Positions 8,995-18,702 of a DNA stretch of 64,000 nt are shown one piece after another. Below the pieces are notes generated by a model. The model was not told the origin of the DNA, searched no databases, and saw nothing but the letters and a program-made list of their open reading frames with translations. The stretch is from Candidatus Accumulibacter proximus (lineage in GTDB: Bacteria > Pseudomonadota > Gammaproteobacteria > Burkholderiales > Rhodocyclaceae), in the NCBI GenBank assembly GCA_016709675.1, contig JADJMH010000037.1, positions 1 to 64,000 of the forward strand, in the 5' to 3' direction. Position numbers and translations under genes: made by a program. The stretch's first letter is position 1. Every line of letters starts with the position of its first letter.

Positions 8995-10392
8995 TCAGAA
9001 AGTGCCGAACATGCCATTGAGAATGATCACGACGATCATCGACAGCAGCGGGAAGGCGACCGCGACCATGAAGATGTCGAAATAGGACTGCTTGTGGTTC
9101 AGCCCGCAAATGGCCAGCAGCGTGATCACGGCACCGTTGTGCGGCAGCGCATCGAGCCCGCCCGACGCGAGTGCGGCAACCCGGTGCAGGATTTGCGGGC
9201 TGAGCCCGGCCGCCTGCGCCAGTTCAAGGTACTGCTGCCCGACGGCCTGGAGGGCGATGCTCATACCGCCGGAGGCCGAGCCAGTAATGCCGGCGAGGAC
9301 GTTGACGATGATCGCCAGCCCAACCACCGGGTTGTCGGTCAGAGACATCAGCCAGGCCTTGATAATGGCAAACGCTGCCAGACTGGCGATCACGGCGCCG
9401 TAGGCAACCTCCGAGCCGACGTTGAGGATCGGCAGCATCGAGCCGAGCGCACCGTCGTTCAAGGATTGACGAACGCTCTGGAAGCGCCTCCAGGTCAGGC
9501 CAAGGAGCACGATGCAGGCGCAAAGCATCGCCACGATGATCGCCCAGGTGCCACCGACGGCGGCGGCGGTCGTTTTCCCGTACTTGGGGGTGGCCAGGTA
9601 GGAGGTGTCGATGTCCTGGATGAAGTACTTGCTGAAAATGAAGTTGATCGCAAGCACCAGCACCACCGGGATGATCGCCACGGCAAACGAGGGCAGCTCA
9701 CCCGCCGGCGTGGCAGTCGGCGCGGCGGGCGTCCCCGGGGCCTCGGCGCCGAAGCCTTCGCCGGCCATACGAGCGCGGCGCGCCCGCATCATCAGCCACA
9801 GGCTCCCGCAGGCGAACATCATGACACCGGCGATGATGCCAAGTCCCGGCGCGGCGAAGGCGTCAGTGTGGAAAAACGGCATCGGGATGGCGTTCTGGAT
9901 GGCTGGTGAACCGGGCAGCGCCGACATCGTGAAGGTGAACGAGCCGAGCGCGATCGTCGCCGGGATCAGTCGCTTCGGCAGGTTGCCCTCGCGGAACATC
10001 TGGATGGCGACCGGGAAGACGGCGAAAGCGACGACGAACAGCGACACGCCGCCATAGGTCAGAACACCGCAGGCGAGGATGATCGCGATGATTGCGCGCT
10101 CCTTGCCGGTCCACTCGACTATCTTGTGGGCGATGGTCCGCGCGCAGCCGGAGTCGTCCATGAGCTTGCCGAAAATGGCGCCGAGCAGAAACAGCGGAAA
10201 GAACTTGATCAGGTAGTTGCCCAGGGCGGGCATGAAGACCTGAGTATAGGTGGCAAGGATCGGCGCCTCGAAGTCACCGAGCAGCAAGCCGACCAGCGCG
10301 CAGAGCGGCGCGATGATGATGACGTTCCAGCCGCGATAGGCGAGAAAAATCAGCAGCAGAAGTGATACCAGGATTCCCAGAATGCCGAGCAT
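8995..10392 (-). CDS. GntP-family permease
   Basis: 465-residue inner-membrane symporter of the GntP group (gluconate/organic-acid:H+ symporters); substrate unknown. Family signatures: LGILVSLLLLIFLAYRG at the start, ATYTQVFMPALGNYL, FPLFLLGAIFGKLMDDSG, LTYGGVSLFVVAFAVFP, ITGSASGGMSIAL and GGLDALPHNGAVITLL. About 12 hydrophobic helices with an Ala/Pro-rich cytoplasmic loop in the middle. Start is ATG at 10392, preceded by a run of eight G; the upstream 27 codons look non-coding. It is followed directly by the substrate-binding protein, whose ribosome site overlaps this stop codon. Confidence 0.83.
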   Translation of the reverse strand: MLGILGILVSLLLLIFLAYRGWNVIIIAPLCALVGLLLGDFEAPILATYTQVFMPALGNYLIKFFPLFLLGAIFGKLMDDSGCARTIAHKIVEWTGKERAIIAIILACGVLTYGGVSLFVVAFAVFPVAIQMFREGNLPKRLIPATIALGSFTFTMSALPGSPAIQNAIPMPFFHTDAFAAPGLGIIAGVMMFACGSLWLMMRARRARMAGEGFGAEAPGTPAAPTATPAGELPSFAVAIIPVVLVLAINFIFSKYFIQDIDTSYLATPKYGKTTAAAVGGTWAIIVAMLCACIVLLGLTWRRFQSVRQSLNDGALGSMLPILNVGSEVAYGAVIASLAAFAIIKAWLMSLTDNPVVGLAIIVNVLAGITGSASGGMSIALQAVGQQYLELAQAAGLSPQILHRVAALASGGLDALPHNGAVITLLAICGLNHKQSYFDIFMVAVAFPLLSMIVVIILNGMFGTF

Positions 10393-10544
10393 GACACCCC
10401 CCCCGCATGAGATGGAACACAATATCGCCGTCAACCCCATCGCAGTATGTTCGCGATTTTCGCGCAAAGTCAATCGAAATCGCTGCGTTGGCGCTGGCCA
10501 GGGCCCTGTCCAGGGGTGTCCGGCTCGGTGGCCGTCGGCGACCG

Positions 10545-11399
10545 CTAGTTGGCGGTTACCGTCTGCCGGTAGCGGGGGGTGAACGCGCGAGGTGGGTCGC
10601 CCGAGGAGAAACGAATCGGCACCGAGACAGTCATGAAGCCGGTAGTGTCGCCGACCAGCTTCTGGACGACGAAGTGCAGGTGTGGACCGAGGGTATAACC
10701 GGTCGCCCCCGAGCGTCCGATCACTGTTCCCGCCTTCACTTTCTGGCCGACGGCGACGCTGACGCCGCCAGGAGCGAGATGGGCATAGGTGGCAATCGTG
10801 TCGTCGCCATGCAGAACACGCACGAAGTTGGCCCGTGAAAACAGCTGCCGGTCGTCGCCCCCGGCGCGGTGAGCGGATTCTGTCTCGATCACCACACCGT
10901 CGCGGGCGGCGACAACAGGGGTGTTGACCGGCATGATGAAATCAACCGCGTGTTCGCTGTCCACTGTGGTGTGGGTCAGTCTTGGCCCGTCGTGACTCTG
11001 GCCGACCATGAAGCTGCGGCCCTTCTCGAAAGGCAGGCGATAGACGGCGCGCGCATCCGCCTGCGCAAGGTAATTGCCGATCGCATGGGCCGTTTCGCTG
11101 GCAAAACGGAATTTGCCGCCGGGAAGCGCCGGAGAAACCTGCAGCAACGGGCTGTCGGTATTCGGCCGAACCACCGCATAGACCGGCGTGTCGCGGCTCG
11201 TGCGGACGTTCTCGGCAACAGTCATCGTCAGTCTGACCGATACCGGTGCCGGTCCGCGATTGTGCGCAACGAAGTGATACCTTCCCTCGACCGCTTCCGA
11301 GGTCACCGAGAAGGGATAGCTCGGGGCCGCAGCGGCAAACCCTGGCAACATGCCAAGGACAAGCATGCCGAGCAGCAGACGAGAGCCCGTCGACACCAT
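10545..11399 (-). CDS. Secreted M23-family metallopeptidase
   Basis: 284 residues with a signal peptide ending near AAAA|PSYPF. The C-terminal half is an M23/LytM-type zinc peptidase domain: HAVDFIMPVNTPVVAARDG, VLHGDDTIATYAHLAPGG, VGQKVKAGTVIGRSGATG and GPHLHF. The HxH of HLHF and the upstream His/Asp region form the expected zinc site. These enzymes cut peptidoglycan peptide cross-links, or act as inactive activators when ligands are lost; here the motifs look intact. The N-terminal 120 residues resemble a beta-rich periplasmic domain. Probably monocistronic. Confidence 0.85.
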   Translation of the reverse strand: MVSTGSRLLLGMLVLGMLPGFAAAAPSYPFSVTSEAVEGRYHFVAHNRGPAPVSVRLTMTVAENVRTSRDTPVYAVVRPNTDSPLLQVSPALPGGKFRFASETAHAIGNYLAQADARAVYRLPFEKGRSFMVGQSHDGPRLTHTTVDSEHAVDFIMPVNTPVVAARDGVVIETESAHRAGGDDRQLFSRANFVRVLHGDDTIATYAHLAPGGVSVAVGQKVKAGTVIGRSGATGYTLGPHLHFVVQKLVGDTTGFMTVSVPIRFSSGDPPRAFTPRYRQTVTAN

Positions 11400-11531
11400 T
11401 GACCAGCGCGCGTCAGGACTGGAACAGGTCGCCGGGCACCGTGGCCGCGATCTGCTTCAGTCGGTCAGAGAAGGGCGAACACGGTTTGCAGCACCGGCGA
11501 GCCGACGGATGAGAATTTGCCCGGTCGCTGC

Positions 11532-11882
11532 TCAATAACCCCAATACCTGCCTGGCGCAGGCGCGTAAACCGGCTGCGCCGGGACGACATAAATCTGGCG
11601 GGGCGGCGGCGCCACGTAGACCGGCGGTGGTACCACATAAACCGGTGGCGGCACGTAGTAGGTCGCCGCCGCGACCCCGGCGGCAATGCCGGTCAGCGCC
11701 AGGACCGCGGCCGGAGCAACCCAGCGGTCGCGGCTGTAATGACCAGGATGATGATGGTGCCGCGGCGCGGCGTAATGGCCGCCGCGATAACTGCCGTAAC
11801 GTCCGTGGTCGGCGACGGCGGGGGTGGAGCAACCCAGCGCAAGGCTGAGCACGAGGCAGATCGGGGCGATTGTCGTCTTCAT
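11532..11882 (-). CDS. Small secreted His/Pro-rich protein
   Basis: 116 residues starting at MKTTIAPICLVLSLALG. The signal could be cut at a lipobox-like ALGC or after VADH. The mature part is HGRYGSYRGG, then a His-rich stretch (PRHHHHPGHYSRDRW), one hydrophobic helix (VLALTGIAAGVAAATYY) and repeated VPPPVYV/VAPPP motifs ending in RYWGY. Similar small proteins are common in proteobacterial envelopes but have no assigned function. The His run could bind metal; this is inference. A longer in-frame start at 12020 reads through non-coding-looking sequence. Confidence 0.65.
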   Translation of the reverse strand: MKTTIAPICLVLSLALGCSTPAVADHGRYGSYRGGHYAAPRHHHHPGHYSRDRWVAPAAVLALTGIAAGVAAATYYVPPPVYVVPPPVYVAPPPRQIYVVPAQPVYAPAPGRYWGY

Positions 11883-12044
11883 GGAGCGAATAACGCCTCG
11901 TCGCGGCTTTGGATGACGTCGCACGGGCAGGGAATGGCAGATTCCTGTCATGGGAAGGTGGGAGAACCTTGTTGTCATCGGAGTGCCTGCAAGTTTGACA
12001 AACCTTGCCGGGCGAGTCACACCCCTTCGCCGTTGGCGTCAGAA

Positions 12045-12338
12045 TCAATACGTGGCAATCTGCCGGAAACCGGCATGCGTCCCCATTTCGCCGGCGTTAC
12101 CTTCGTTGCAACGAACGCTATCAACCCGCGCCATCGAGGGTCCGCGATGCGCCCAGAGCACCAGGGCGTCAATTGCCTCGACCGGCCCGCTGACCAGCGC
12201 TTCGACGCTGCCGTCACGCCGGTTGCGAACCCAACCGCAGAGGCCCAGCCGTTGCGCCTCGGCGCACAGCGACCAGCGGTAGCCGACGCCCTGGACACGG
12301 CCGCTGATCCGCAGGTTACGGCAGATTGTTTCGCTCAT
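12045..12338 (-). CDS. Acylphosphatase
   Basis: 97-residue cytoplasmic acylphosphatase, hydrolysing carboxyl-phosphate bonds of acyl phosphates. The family signature is complete: GRVQGVGYRWSLCAEAQRLG with the catalytic Arg, then CGWVRNRRDGSVEALVSG with the catalytic Asn and DGSVE. Length is normal for the family. It is transcribed away from the DabA operon; the 115-base gap between them holds both promoters. Confidence 0.92.
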   Translation of the reverse strand: MSETICRNLRISGRVQGVGYRWSLCAEAQRLGLCGWVRNRRDGSVEALVSGPVEAIDALVLWAHRGPSMARVDSVRCNEGNAGEMGTHAGFRQIATY

Positions 12339-12453
12339 CTTCCACTCCGGCTTTCGACTCGGCTAGGTAACTGCCAATGCTGGCATAATCGTCGTCCATG
12401 AGAAGAAGAATTTCAAGGGGGGCCGGGCTATCGCTCGCGGCCGCTGCCTGTCG

Positions 12454-13926
12454 ATGCTGAAAGCGCTCTTGTTGCTGCCGCTGCTGGGGGCCGGACTCTT
12501 GTCGCTACTGCCGAGCCGCAGTGTCGACTTGATGCGCCACCTGGCGAGCGTCGTTGCTGCTGCGACAATGCTTTGCGCCGGCCTGCTGCTGGCCGACTTT
12601 GACCCGGCCAGTGGGGAGATCCAGTTGTTCGAGACGCGGCCGTGGAATCCGCGCGTCGGCTCACATCTCGCCCTCGGCGTCGATGGCATCTCGCTGCCGA
12701 TGGTGGTGCTGGCGACCGTCCTCTGCTTCGTCGCGATCTTCTCGTCCACCAGCATCCGCAGCGGCGCCAGGCTCTACTTTTCACTGCTGCTGATTCTCGA
12801 AACCTCGCTGCTGATCGTTTTCACCGCGCGTGACTGGTCGCTGTTCTACGTCTGCTGGGAGCTGACGCTGATTCCGCTGTTCTTCCTGATCGACCGTCTG
12901 GGGGGGGCCAATCGTCATCGGGCAGCGCTCAATTTCGTGCTGTACACGCTGGGTGGCTCGGTGTTCATGTTGATCGCGCTGCTCCTGCTCTACGATGTCG
13001 CCCCCGGCCACAGCTTCGCGATGGCCGACATGGCCGCCGGCGGTGCGCAATTGCCGGTGCGCACGCAGGTGCTGGTCTTTCTCGGACTGTTGATCGGTTT
13101 CGGCGTCAAGATGCCGATCGTGCCGCTGCATGGCTGGCTGCCGCTGGCGCACGTCGAGGCGCCGAGTCCGATTTCCATCCTGCTCTCGGGGATCCTGCTC
13201 AAGATGGGTGCCTACGGCCTGATCCGCGCCGCCGGCACCCTGCCGGCGGCGGCCCAGGCGCTGCAGGACTGGCTGGCGCTGCTGGCGCTGGCCAGCCTGC
13301 TTTATGGCGCCGTGCTGGCCTGGCGACAGACTGATCTGAAGGCAATGATCGCTTACTCTTCGATCTCGCACATGGGCGTGGTGCTGCTCGGCATTGCCGC
13401 ACTCAACGAGCCCGGCCTCAGCGGTGCGCTGACGCAGATGGTCGCGCACGGACTGACCGCCGGCCTGCTGTTCCTGCTCGTCGGGCTGCTCTACGAGCGA
13501 ACCCACAGCCGTGATCTCGCCGCCTATGGCTCGCTCAACCGGTTGGCGCCGCGCTTTGCCGTGTTCCTGGTGTTCACCCTGCTGGCCTCGGTCGGGCTGC
13601 CCGGCAGCGCCGGTTTCATTGCCGAGCTGCAGGTGCTGGTTGGCGCTTACGGCCGCTGGGGCGGCTGGCTGGTGCTGATGTCGATGGGCGTTCTGGTCTC
13701 CGCCGCTTACGCGCTGCGCGCCATTCGCTACCTGTCAACCGGACCCGAGCGGCCTATCGGCGGGGTCCCGGCCGGTGGCGCCCATTTCGCCGACCTCAAG
13801 CGCACGGAATGCGCGGCAGCCTGGCTGCTGAGCGCGGGCGTCGTCAGCATTGGCTTCTATCCGGCACCCCTGCTGCGCCTGATGGCGTCTTCGCTGGCCA
13901 AACTGGCCAAACCGTTTGGAGTCTGA
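12454..13926 (+). CDS. NuoM-like proton-channel subunit 1 of a DabA operon
   Basis: 490-residue membrane protein of the complex I/Mrp antiporter-like family. All key charged positions of a NuoM proton channel are present: Glu in CWELTLIP, Lys in GFGVKMPIVPLHGWLP, Lys in LLKMGAYG, Lys in QTDLKAMIAYSSISHMG, His in VAHGLTAG and Glu in GFIAELQVL. There is no nuoA-K context, and the next gene is dabA-like, so this is probably a dedicated subunit of a DAB-type bicarbonate/proton system. The start lacks a clear ribosome site; an AAGGGGGG run lies 32 bases upstream. The stop TGA directly abuts the next GTG start. Confidence 0.82.
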   Translation: MLKALLLLPLLGAGLLSLLPSRSVDLMRHLASVVAAATMLCAGLLLADFDPASGEIQLFETRPWNPRVGSHLALGVDGISLPMVVLATVLCFVAIFSSTSIRSGARLYFSLLLILETSLLIVFTARDWSLFYVCWELTLIPLFFLIDRLGGANRHRAALNFVLYTLGGSVFMLIALLLLYDVAPGHSFAMADMAAGGAQLPVRTQVLVFLGLLIGFGVKMPIVPLHGWLPLAHVEAPSPISILLSGILLKMGAYGLIRAAGTLPAAAQALQDWLALLALASLLYGAVLAWRQTDLKAMIAYSSISHMGVVLLGIAALNEPGLSGALTQMVAHGLTAGLLFLLVGLLYERTHSRDLAAYGSLNRLAPRFAVFLVFTLLASVGLPGSAGFIAELQVLVGAYGRWGGWLVLMSMGVLVSAAYALRAIRYLSTGPERPIGGVPAGGAHFADLKRTECAAAWLLSAGVVSIGFYPAPLLRLMASSLAKLAKPFGV

Positions 13927-16900
13927 GTGAGTTCGCCAGCGCCGCCGGAAGTCGAAGCAGCCAGCGCGGCGTCGGGCGCTTCCGTGCAGCGACTGCAGGC
14001 CTGCCTGCAGCACATCGCCCACCTCCTGCCGGCGCAGGCGCCGTTGCGCGATTTCGTCCATCACAACACCCTGCACGCCCTGCAGCACCTGCCCTTCGTT
14101 GAAGCCCTCGGTGAAGCGGAAAGAATCACCGGCGCCCGCCCCTGGCTCGACGAGGCGCGCTGCCGTGAGCTGTTTCGGTTGGGGCGAGTGGACGCCAGCG
14201 ACCTCGCTGCCGCTCTGCGGCAATTGCCTGCCACCCGCAGCGACGAACCGCTGCTCACTGGCTCGGCGCTTGGCCTCCGTCGCGGCGATGTGTTGCAGGC
14301 GTCACTGCGCTACCCGCCCGCCGCCATTTCAGCCACCCGCCTGCGCTGGCAGCTCGAGGAAAAGCTGGCCGGCGAGCGGCTGCAGGCAGATCTCGACCCG
14401 CTTGCCCGGCAAGCCCTGCTGACTGCCGCCGCCGCTGATGGCCTCGACGAGCGAGCGGCCGTCGCCGACCTTTGGGCGACGGCATGCGCGCTGCGCGGGT
14501 CAGCCGAAGCGGTGGCCCCGCCTTGCGCTGAGCCCTCCGCGACGGATGCTGCGGCACTTTGGCAGGAGTTGGTGGGTCGTCTCGGTGACCAATGGACACT
14601 GGCGACCTTGCTGGCCCACCTCACCGGCGAGGATCCCCGCCAATCCTTGCAGGCAACGCTGATTCGCCATCTCGCCGCGCATCTCGATCAGGGCCTCGCC
14701 GCCTGGCGGAACCCGGCGCGCGCACAAGGGTTCTATGCCGCCTGGCGGCAGAGCGCCGGCAGCGACTGGGCCTGGGAACTCGACGAGTTTGCCGGTGCCC
14801 GCCACGATATCGAGCAGCTACCCGGCGATCCGCTGCAGGCGATCAGCAGCGAACGACTTCGCCTCGGCCTCAGCGAAGCGCGCTGGGAGGCTTACCTGCA
14901 GCGGCTGGCGCTCGAATTGCCGGGCTGGGCCGGCATGTTTGCCTGGCGCGAGTCGCACGCCCGAGGCAGCGACGCGCCGGTCAGCCTGGCTGACTTCCTC
15001 GCCGTGCGCGTGGTGCTCGAACGTCTGTATGGCGAACAGCTGCTGCGCCGTATCTGGGGTCTGCCGCTGCGGCTCGCTGACCTGGGTGACTACTTCATCC
15101 GTCACCCGGCGGAACTCAGGGTCCGGCACGCCTTCGGCAGTCGCCAGTTGCCGGAAGAAGTGCTCGATCGGCTGCGGCCGCTGCTGGCTGCGCCGGCAGG
15201 CGAAGGGGAGGGAGGGTGGATGCAGTTCGCCATCAACCCGGCAGAGTCACCCAGCGCCACCCCGACTGACGCAACGGCCCTGGCCGCCTGGCCGCTGTTC
15301 GTTCTCGCCCAGCGACTGGGGTTGAGCGGCCGCGAGTTGCGCGACATGGGAGCGGTCGCTGCCGACGCGCTGCTGTGCTGCGCCGATTCCCTGAGCAGCG
15401 GGCAACGCGGCCAGGTCTGGCTGCTGGCCTACGAGCACCATTACCGGCAGCAGATCCTTGCCGCGCTGGCCGCCAACCATGGCCGCGCCCGGGCGCTGTC
15501 GGGCAAGGCCGAGGCGCAGTTCGTTTTATGTATGGACGACCGCGAGGAAGGCACACGGCGCCACCTCGAAGAAGTCAATCCGGCCTTCGAGACCTTCGGC
15601 GCTGCCGGCTTCTTTGGCCTGCCGATGCTCTGGCAGGGCCTCGATGACGAGGCGCCGACGGCCTTGTGTCCGATCGTCGTGCGCCCGGAGAACGCGCTGC
15701 GCGAGGAAATTCCGTCCGGCGCCGAGGCAGCCTACCGCCTGCATCAGCGCCGGCGGCGGCTGCGCCTGACTTGGCACGAGCGCTTGCACCAGGGCAGCCG
15801 GCGCGGCTGCCTTCAAACCGCAGCGGTGACGGCGGCCGCAGCGCCCATGGCCCTGCTCGCTCTGCTGGCGCGGACGATTGCACCGGGGCGCCTCGGGCAA
15901 CTGCTCGGCCGCTCGCGTGACACCTTCGAGAAGCCGCTGCCGGGCGCCTTGCAGCCGACCGCCGAGGCCGCCGAGGCCAGCCGCGTGGCCAGCGCCGACG
16001 CGCCGCGGCTTGGCTTCAGCGAGGACGAACAGGTCGCACGCGTCGGTGGTTTTCTGCGCAGCATCGGCCTGACCGGGCATTTCGCGCCGCTGGTCGTGAT
16101 CATCGGTCACGGATCGGACAGCCGCAACAATCCGCATCTTGCCGCCTATGATTGTGGGGCCTGTTCGGGGCGTCACGGCGGACCGAATGCGCGGGTGTTT
16201 GCGGCGCTGGCCAACCGGCCGACGCTGCGCCGGCGGCTGGCGGCGCAGGGCCTCGTCATTCCCGAGACAACGTACTTCCTCAGTGCCGAGCACAACACCT
16301 GCGACGAAAGCCTGGTCTGGTACGACACCGAGCAACTGCCGGCCAGTCATCACGCCGCCTTTGCCGCCCTGCGCCGGAACTGCGAGGAGGCAGCACGCCT
16401 GCATGCCGTCGAGCGCTGCCGACGCTTCGCCTCGGCGCCACCACGGCCATCGCTACAGCAGGCCGGTAAACACCTGGCGAATCGCCGCCACGACATCGCG
16501 CAGGTGCGGCCGGAGCTCGGGCACGCGACCGTCGCCGCCGCCTTTGTCGGCCGCCGCACGATGAGCCGTGGCGCGTTCTTCGATCGGCGCGTTTTCCTGA
16601 TTTCCTACGATCCGCTGCCGGACACCGATGGCCGCGTGCTCGAAGCGACGCTACTGGCAGCCGGTCCGGTCGGCGCCGGAATCAATCTCGAGTACTACTT
16701 TTCGACGGTCAATAACGAAGGCTACGGCTGTGGCAGCAAAGTGACGCACAACCTGGCCGGGCTGTTCGGCGTGATGCAGGGCGCCAGCTCCGACCTGCGC
16801 ACCGGCCTGCCGCTGCAGATGGTCGAGATCCATGAGCCGATGCGGCTGCTGGTGATCGTCGAACAGACCCTGGAAATCGTCAGCGCGATCTACCAGCGAC

Positions 16901-17145
16901 AGCCAGCGCTGCAGGAGCTCATCGGCAACGGCTGGATCGTTCTCGCCGCCAAGCATCCGCAGACCGGCGCCATTCACCTCTTCGCGCCAGCGACCGGCTG
17001 GCAGGACTGGCAGGATTCGCGGGACCCGCCCAACGGCCAGCCGCTGCCGGCGCTGTCCGAGGTCGAGCGTTCGGCCGACTGGTTTACCGGCCAGCGCGAA
17101 CCCTTGCCGCCCGCCTTGCTGCGCCGCCCGGTGACAAGCCAATGA
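13927..17145 (+). CDS. dabA: DabA-like (DUF2309) inorganic carbon uptake protein
   Basis: 1,072 residues, within or slightly above the family's usual 800-1,100. DabA has a beta-carbonic-anhydrase-like zinc site and, with a NuoL-like DabB, accumulates bicarbonate using the proton gradient. Zinc ligands are visible: Cys and Asp of VLCMDDREE (about residue 537), His of IIGHGSDSRNNPH and Cys of AYDCGACSGRHGG (about 725-745). Other family marks: PLRDFVHHNTLHALQHLPF at the N-terminus and LEYYFSTVNNEGYGCGSKVTHN near the C-terminus. GTG start directly after the upstream TGA; it ends with an ATGA overlap into the NuoL-like gene. Confidence 0.88.
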   Translation: MSSPAPPEVEAASAASGASVQRLQACLQHIAHLLPAQAPLRDFVHHNTLHALQHLPFVEALGEAERITGARPWLDEARCRELFRLGRVDASDLAAALRQLPATRSDEPLLTGSALGLRRGDVLQASLRYPPAAISATRLRWQLEEKLAGERLQADLDPLARQALLTAAAADGLDERAAVADLWATACALRGSAEAVAPPCAEPSATDAAALWQELVGRLGDQWTLATLLAHLTGEDPRQSLQATLIRHLAAHLDQGLAAWRNPARAQGFYAAWRQSAGSDWAWELDEFAGARHDIEQLPGDPLQAISSERLRLGLSEARWEAYLQRLALELPGWAGMFAWRESHARGSDAPVSLADFLAVRVVLERLYGEQLLRRIWGLPLRLADLGDYFIRHPAELRVRHAFGSRQLPEEVLDRLRPLLAAPAGEGEGGWMQFAINPAESPSATPTDATALAAWPLFVLAQRLGLSGRELRDMGAVAADALLCCADSLSSGQRGQVWLLAYEHHYRQQILAALAANHGRARALSGKAEAQFVLCMDDREEGTRRHLEEVNPAFETFGAAGFFGLPMLWQGLDDEAPTALCPIVVRPENALREEIPSGAEAAYRLHQRRRRLRLTWHERLHQGSRRGCLQTAAVTAAAAPMALLALLARTIAPGRLGQLLGRSRDTFEKPLPGALQPTAEAAEASRVASADAPRLGFSEDEQVARVGGFLRSIGLTGHFAPLVVIIGHGSDSRNNPHLAAYDCGACSGRHGGPNARVFAALANRPTLRRRLAAQGLVIPETTYFLSAEHNTCDESLVWYDTEQLPASHHAAFAALRRNCEEAARLHAVERCRRFASAPPRPSLQQAGKHLANRRHDIAQVRPELGHATVAAAFVGRRTMSRGAFFDRRVFLISYDPLPDTDGRVLEATLLAAGPVGAGINLEYYFSTVNNEGYGCGSKVTHNLAGLFGVMQGASSDLRTGLPLQMVEIHEPMRLLVIVEQTLEIVSAIYQRQPALQELIGNGWIVLAAKHPQTGAIHLFAPATGWQDWQDSRDPPNGQPLPALSEVERSADWFTGQREPLPPALLRRPVTSQ

Positions 17146-18692
17146 GCGGCCTCGACGCTTTCTTTGCGGCGCTGGCCGCAAGCGCCAGCATACTCTGGCT
17201 GGTACCGCTATTGCCACTGCTGGCGGCGGCGCTGATCGCCATTCGCCTGCTCCTCCGGCGTGGCTGCGGCGATGCCGGTGAGCCGATCACCGCCGGCATC
17301 GCCAGCGCGGCAGCACTCGGTGCGCTGCTGTTGTTGCTGGTCCTCGATCTGGCGGCGCTCGGCGGTGCCTTGCCCGAGCGGGTGGCCTTTGCCGAATGGC
17401 TGCGCATCGGCGCGGTGCCGGTGCGCCTGTCCTTCGTGCTCGACGCCTACAGCTTGCCGTCGGCGACGCTGGTGGCCCTGATCGCCTGGGTTGCGCTGCG
17501 CTTTTCGGCGACCTACCTGCACCGGGAGATCGGTTTCCAGCGCTTTTTCCTTGGCATGTGCCTGTTCCTTGCCGGCATGCTGCTGATCGTCCTCGCTGGC
17601 AACGCCGTGCTGACCTTCAGCGGCTGGGAACTCGCCGGCATCAGCTCCTGGCTGCTGATCGGCTACACCTGGGAGCGGCCGGTGGCGACCGGCAACGCGC
17701 TGTTCGTTTTCCTCACCAACCGCGTCGGTGACGCCGGCTTCATGCTCGGCATCGGCCTCGCGGTGTGGTCGGTCGGCACGCTCGAATGGGCCTGGCTCCC
17801 GGGCGACGGCAGCCTGGGCAAGGTCAGCGCGCGCCTGCTGGCGGCCGGCTTCGTGCTGGCAGCGCTGGCCAAGTCGGCGCAGTTGCCTTTCACGCCCTGG
17901 ATCGCGCGCGCGCTCGAAGGCCCGACACCGTCGTCGGCGATTTTCTACGGCTCGCTGATGGTGCACGCCGGCGTCTATCTGCTCTGCCGCCTGCAGGGCC
18001 TGCTGCTACAGGTACCCGACCTGCTGGCGCTGCTGGCGGTGGTCGGCCTGGCGACTGCGGTGTACGGCAGCCTTTGCGCACTGGTCCAGAGCGACGTGAA
18101 GTCGGCGCTGGTCTTGTCGACCGTGACCCAGGTCGGCCTGATGTTCCTCTGCTGTGGTCTCGGCCTGTTCTGGCTGGCCGCCGGCTACTCCGGCCTGCAT
18201 GCCGCCTGGCGCGCGTATCAGTTCCTGCTCGCGCCAGCCTACATGCATCTGGTGCGGCGCCCGGCCCGACCGGTGCCGCCCTGGCTGGCGACGCAGCGCT
18301 GGTGGTACACGGCAGCGCTGCAGCGTTTCTGGATCGAGCCGCTGGCCAGCAGCCTGCTGGCGCGACCGACCCTGGCGTTGGGCAGGGACGTCCGCGCGCT
18401 CGACGAACGCTTCATCGACCCGCTGGTCGGCGCGCCGCGTGACGACGAGCACCCTGCCCTCGGTGATCCAGGCGACGAACTGATCCGCGGCCATGGTCTG
18501 GCCGGTCGCGCGCTGTTCAGCTTCGCCGACCGCTTGCAGCGCCTCGAGAACCGTTTGCTGCTCAGCGGCGGCGGTGCGCTGGGCAAGCACCTGCAGCGCG
18601 CCGCGCATTACGCTGATGCCATCGAGTCGCTGCTCGAACAGCCGCGCTATCTGATGCTGATGGTGATGGCCACTTTCGTCGTGATCCTGTGA
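17142..18692 (+). CDS. NuoL/DabB-like proton-channel subunit
   Basis: 516 residues. Channel motifs of NuoL are kept in the first 350 residues: Glu in FSGWELAGISSWLLIGYTW, Lys in LAKSAQLPFTPWI, LEGPTPSSAIFYGSLMVHAGVYL, and Lys in QSDVKSALVLSTVTQVG. After that the helices that would carry the distal lysine of NuoL are missing. Instead there is a hydrophilic C-terminus (DERFIDPLVG, LFSFADRLQRLENR) ending with one hydrophobic segment (YLMLMVMATFVVIL). NuoL is about 610 residues. This is the best DabB candidate. Start ATG overlaps the dabA stop (ATGA). Confidence 0.8.
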   Translation: MSGLDAFFAALAASASILWLVPLLPLLAAALIAIRLLLRRGCGDAGEPITAGIASAAALGALLLLLVLDLAALGGALPERVAFAEWLRIGAVPVRLSFVLDAYSLPSATLVALIAWVALRFSATYLHREIGFQRFFLGMCLFLAGMLLIVLAGNAVLTFSGWELAGISSWLLIGYTWERPVATGNALFVFLTNRVGDAGFMLGIGLAVWSVGTLEWAWLPGDGSLGKVSARLLAAGFVLAALAKSAQLPFTPWIARALEGPTPSSAIFYGSLMVHAGVYLLCRLQGLLLQVPDLLALLAVVGLATAVYGSLCALVQSDVKSALVLSTVTQVGLMFLCCGLGLFWLAAGYSGLHAAWRAYQFLLAPAYMHLVRRPARPVPPWLATQRWWYTAALQRFWIEPLASSLLARPTLALGRDVRALDERFIDPLVGAPRDDEHPALGDPGDELIRGHGLAGRALFSFADRLQRLENRLLLSGGGALGKHLQRAAHYADAIESLLEQPRYLMLMVMATFVVIL

Positions 18693-18702
18693 GCGAACGC
18701 CG

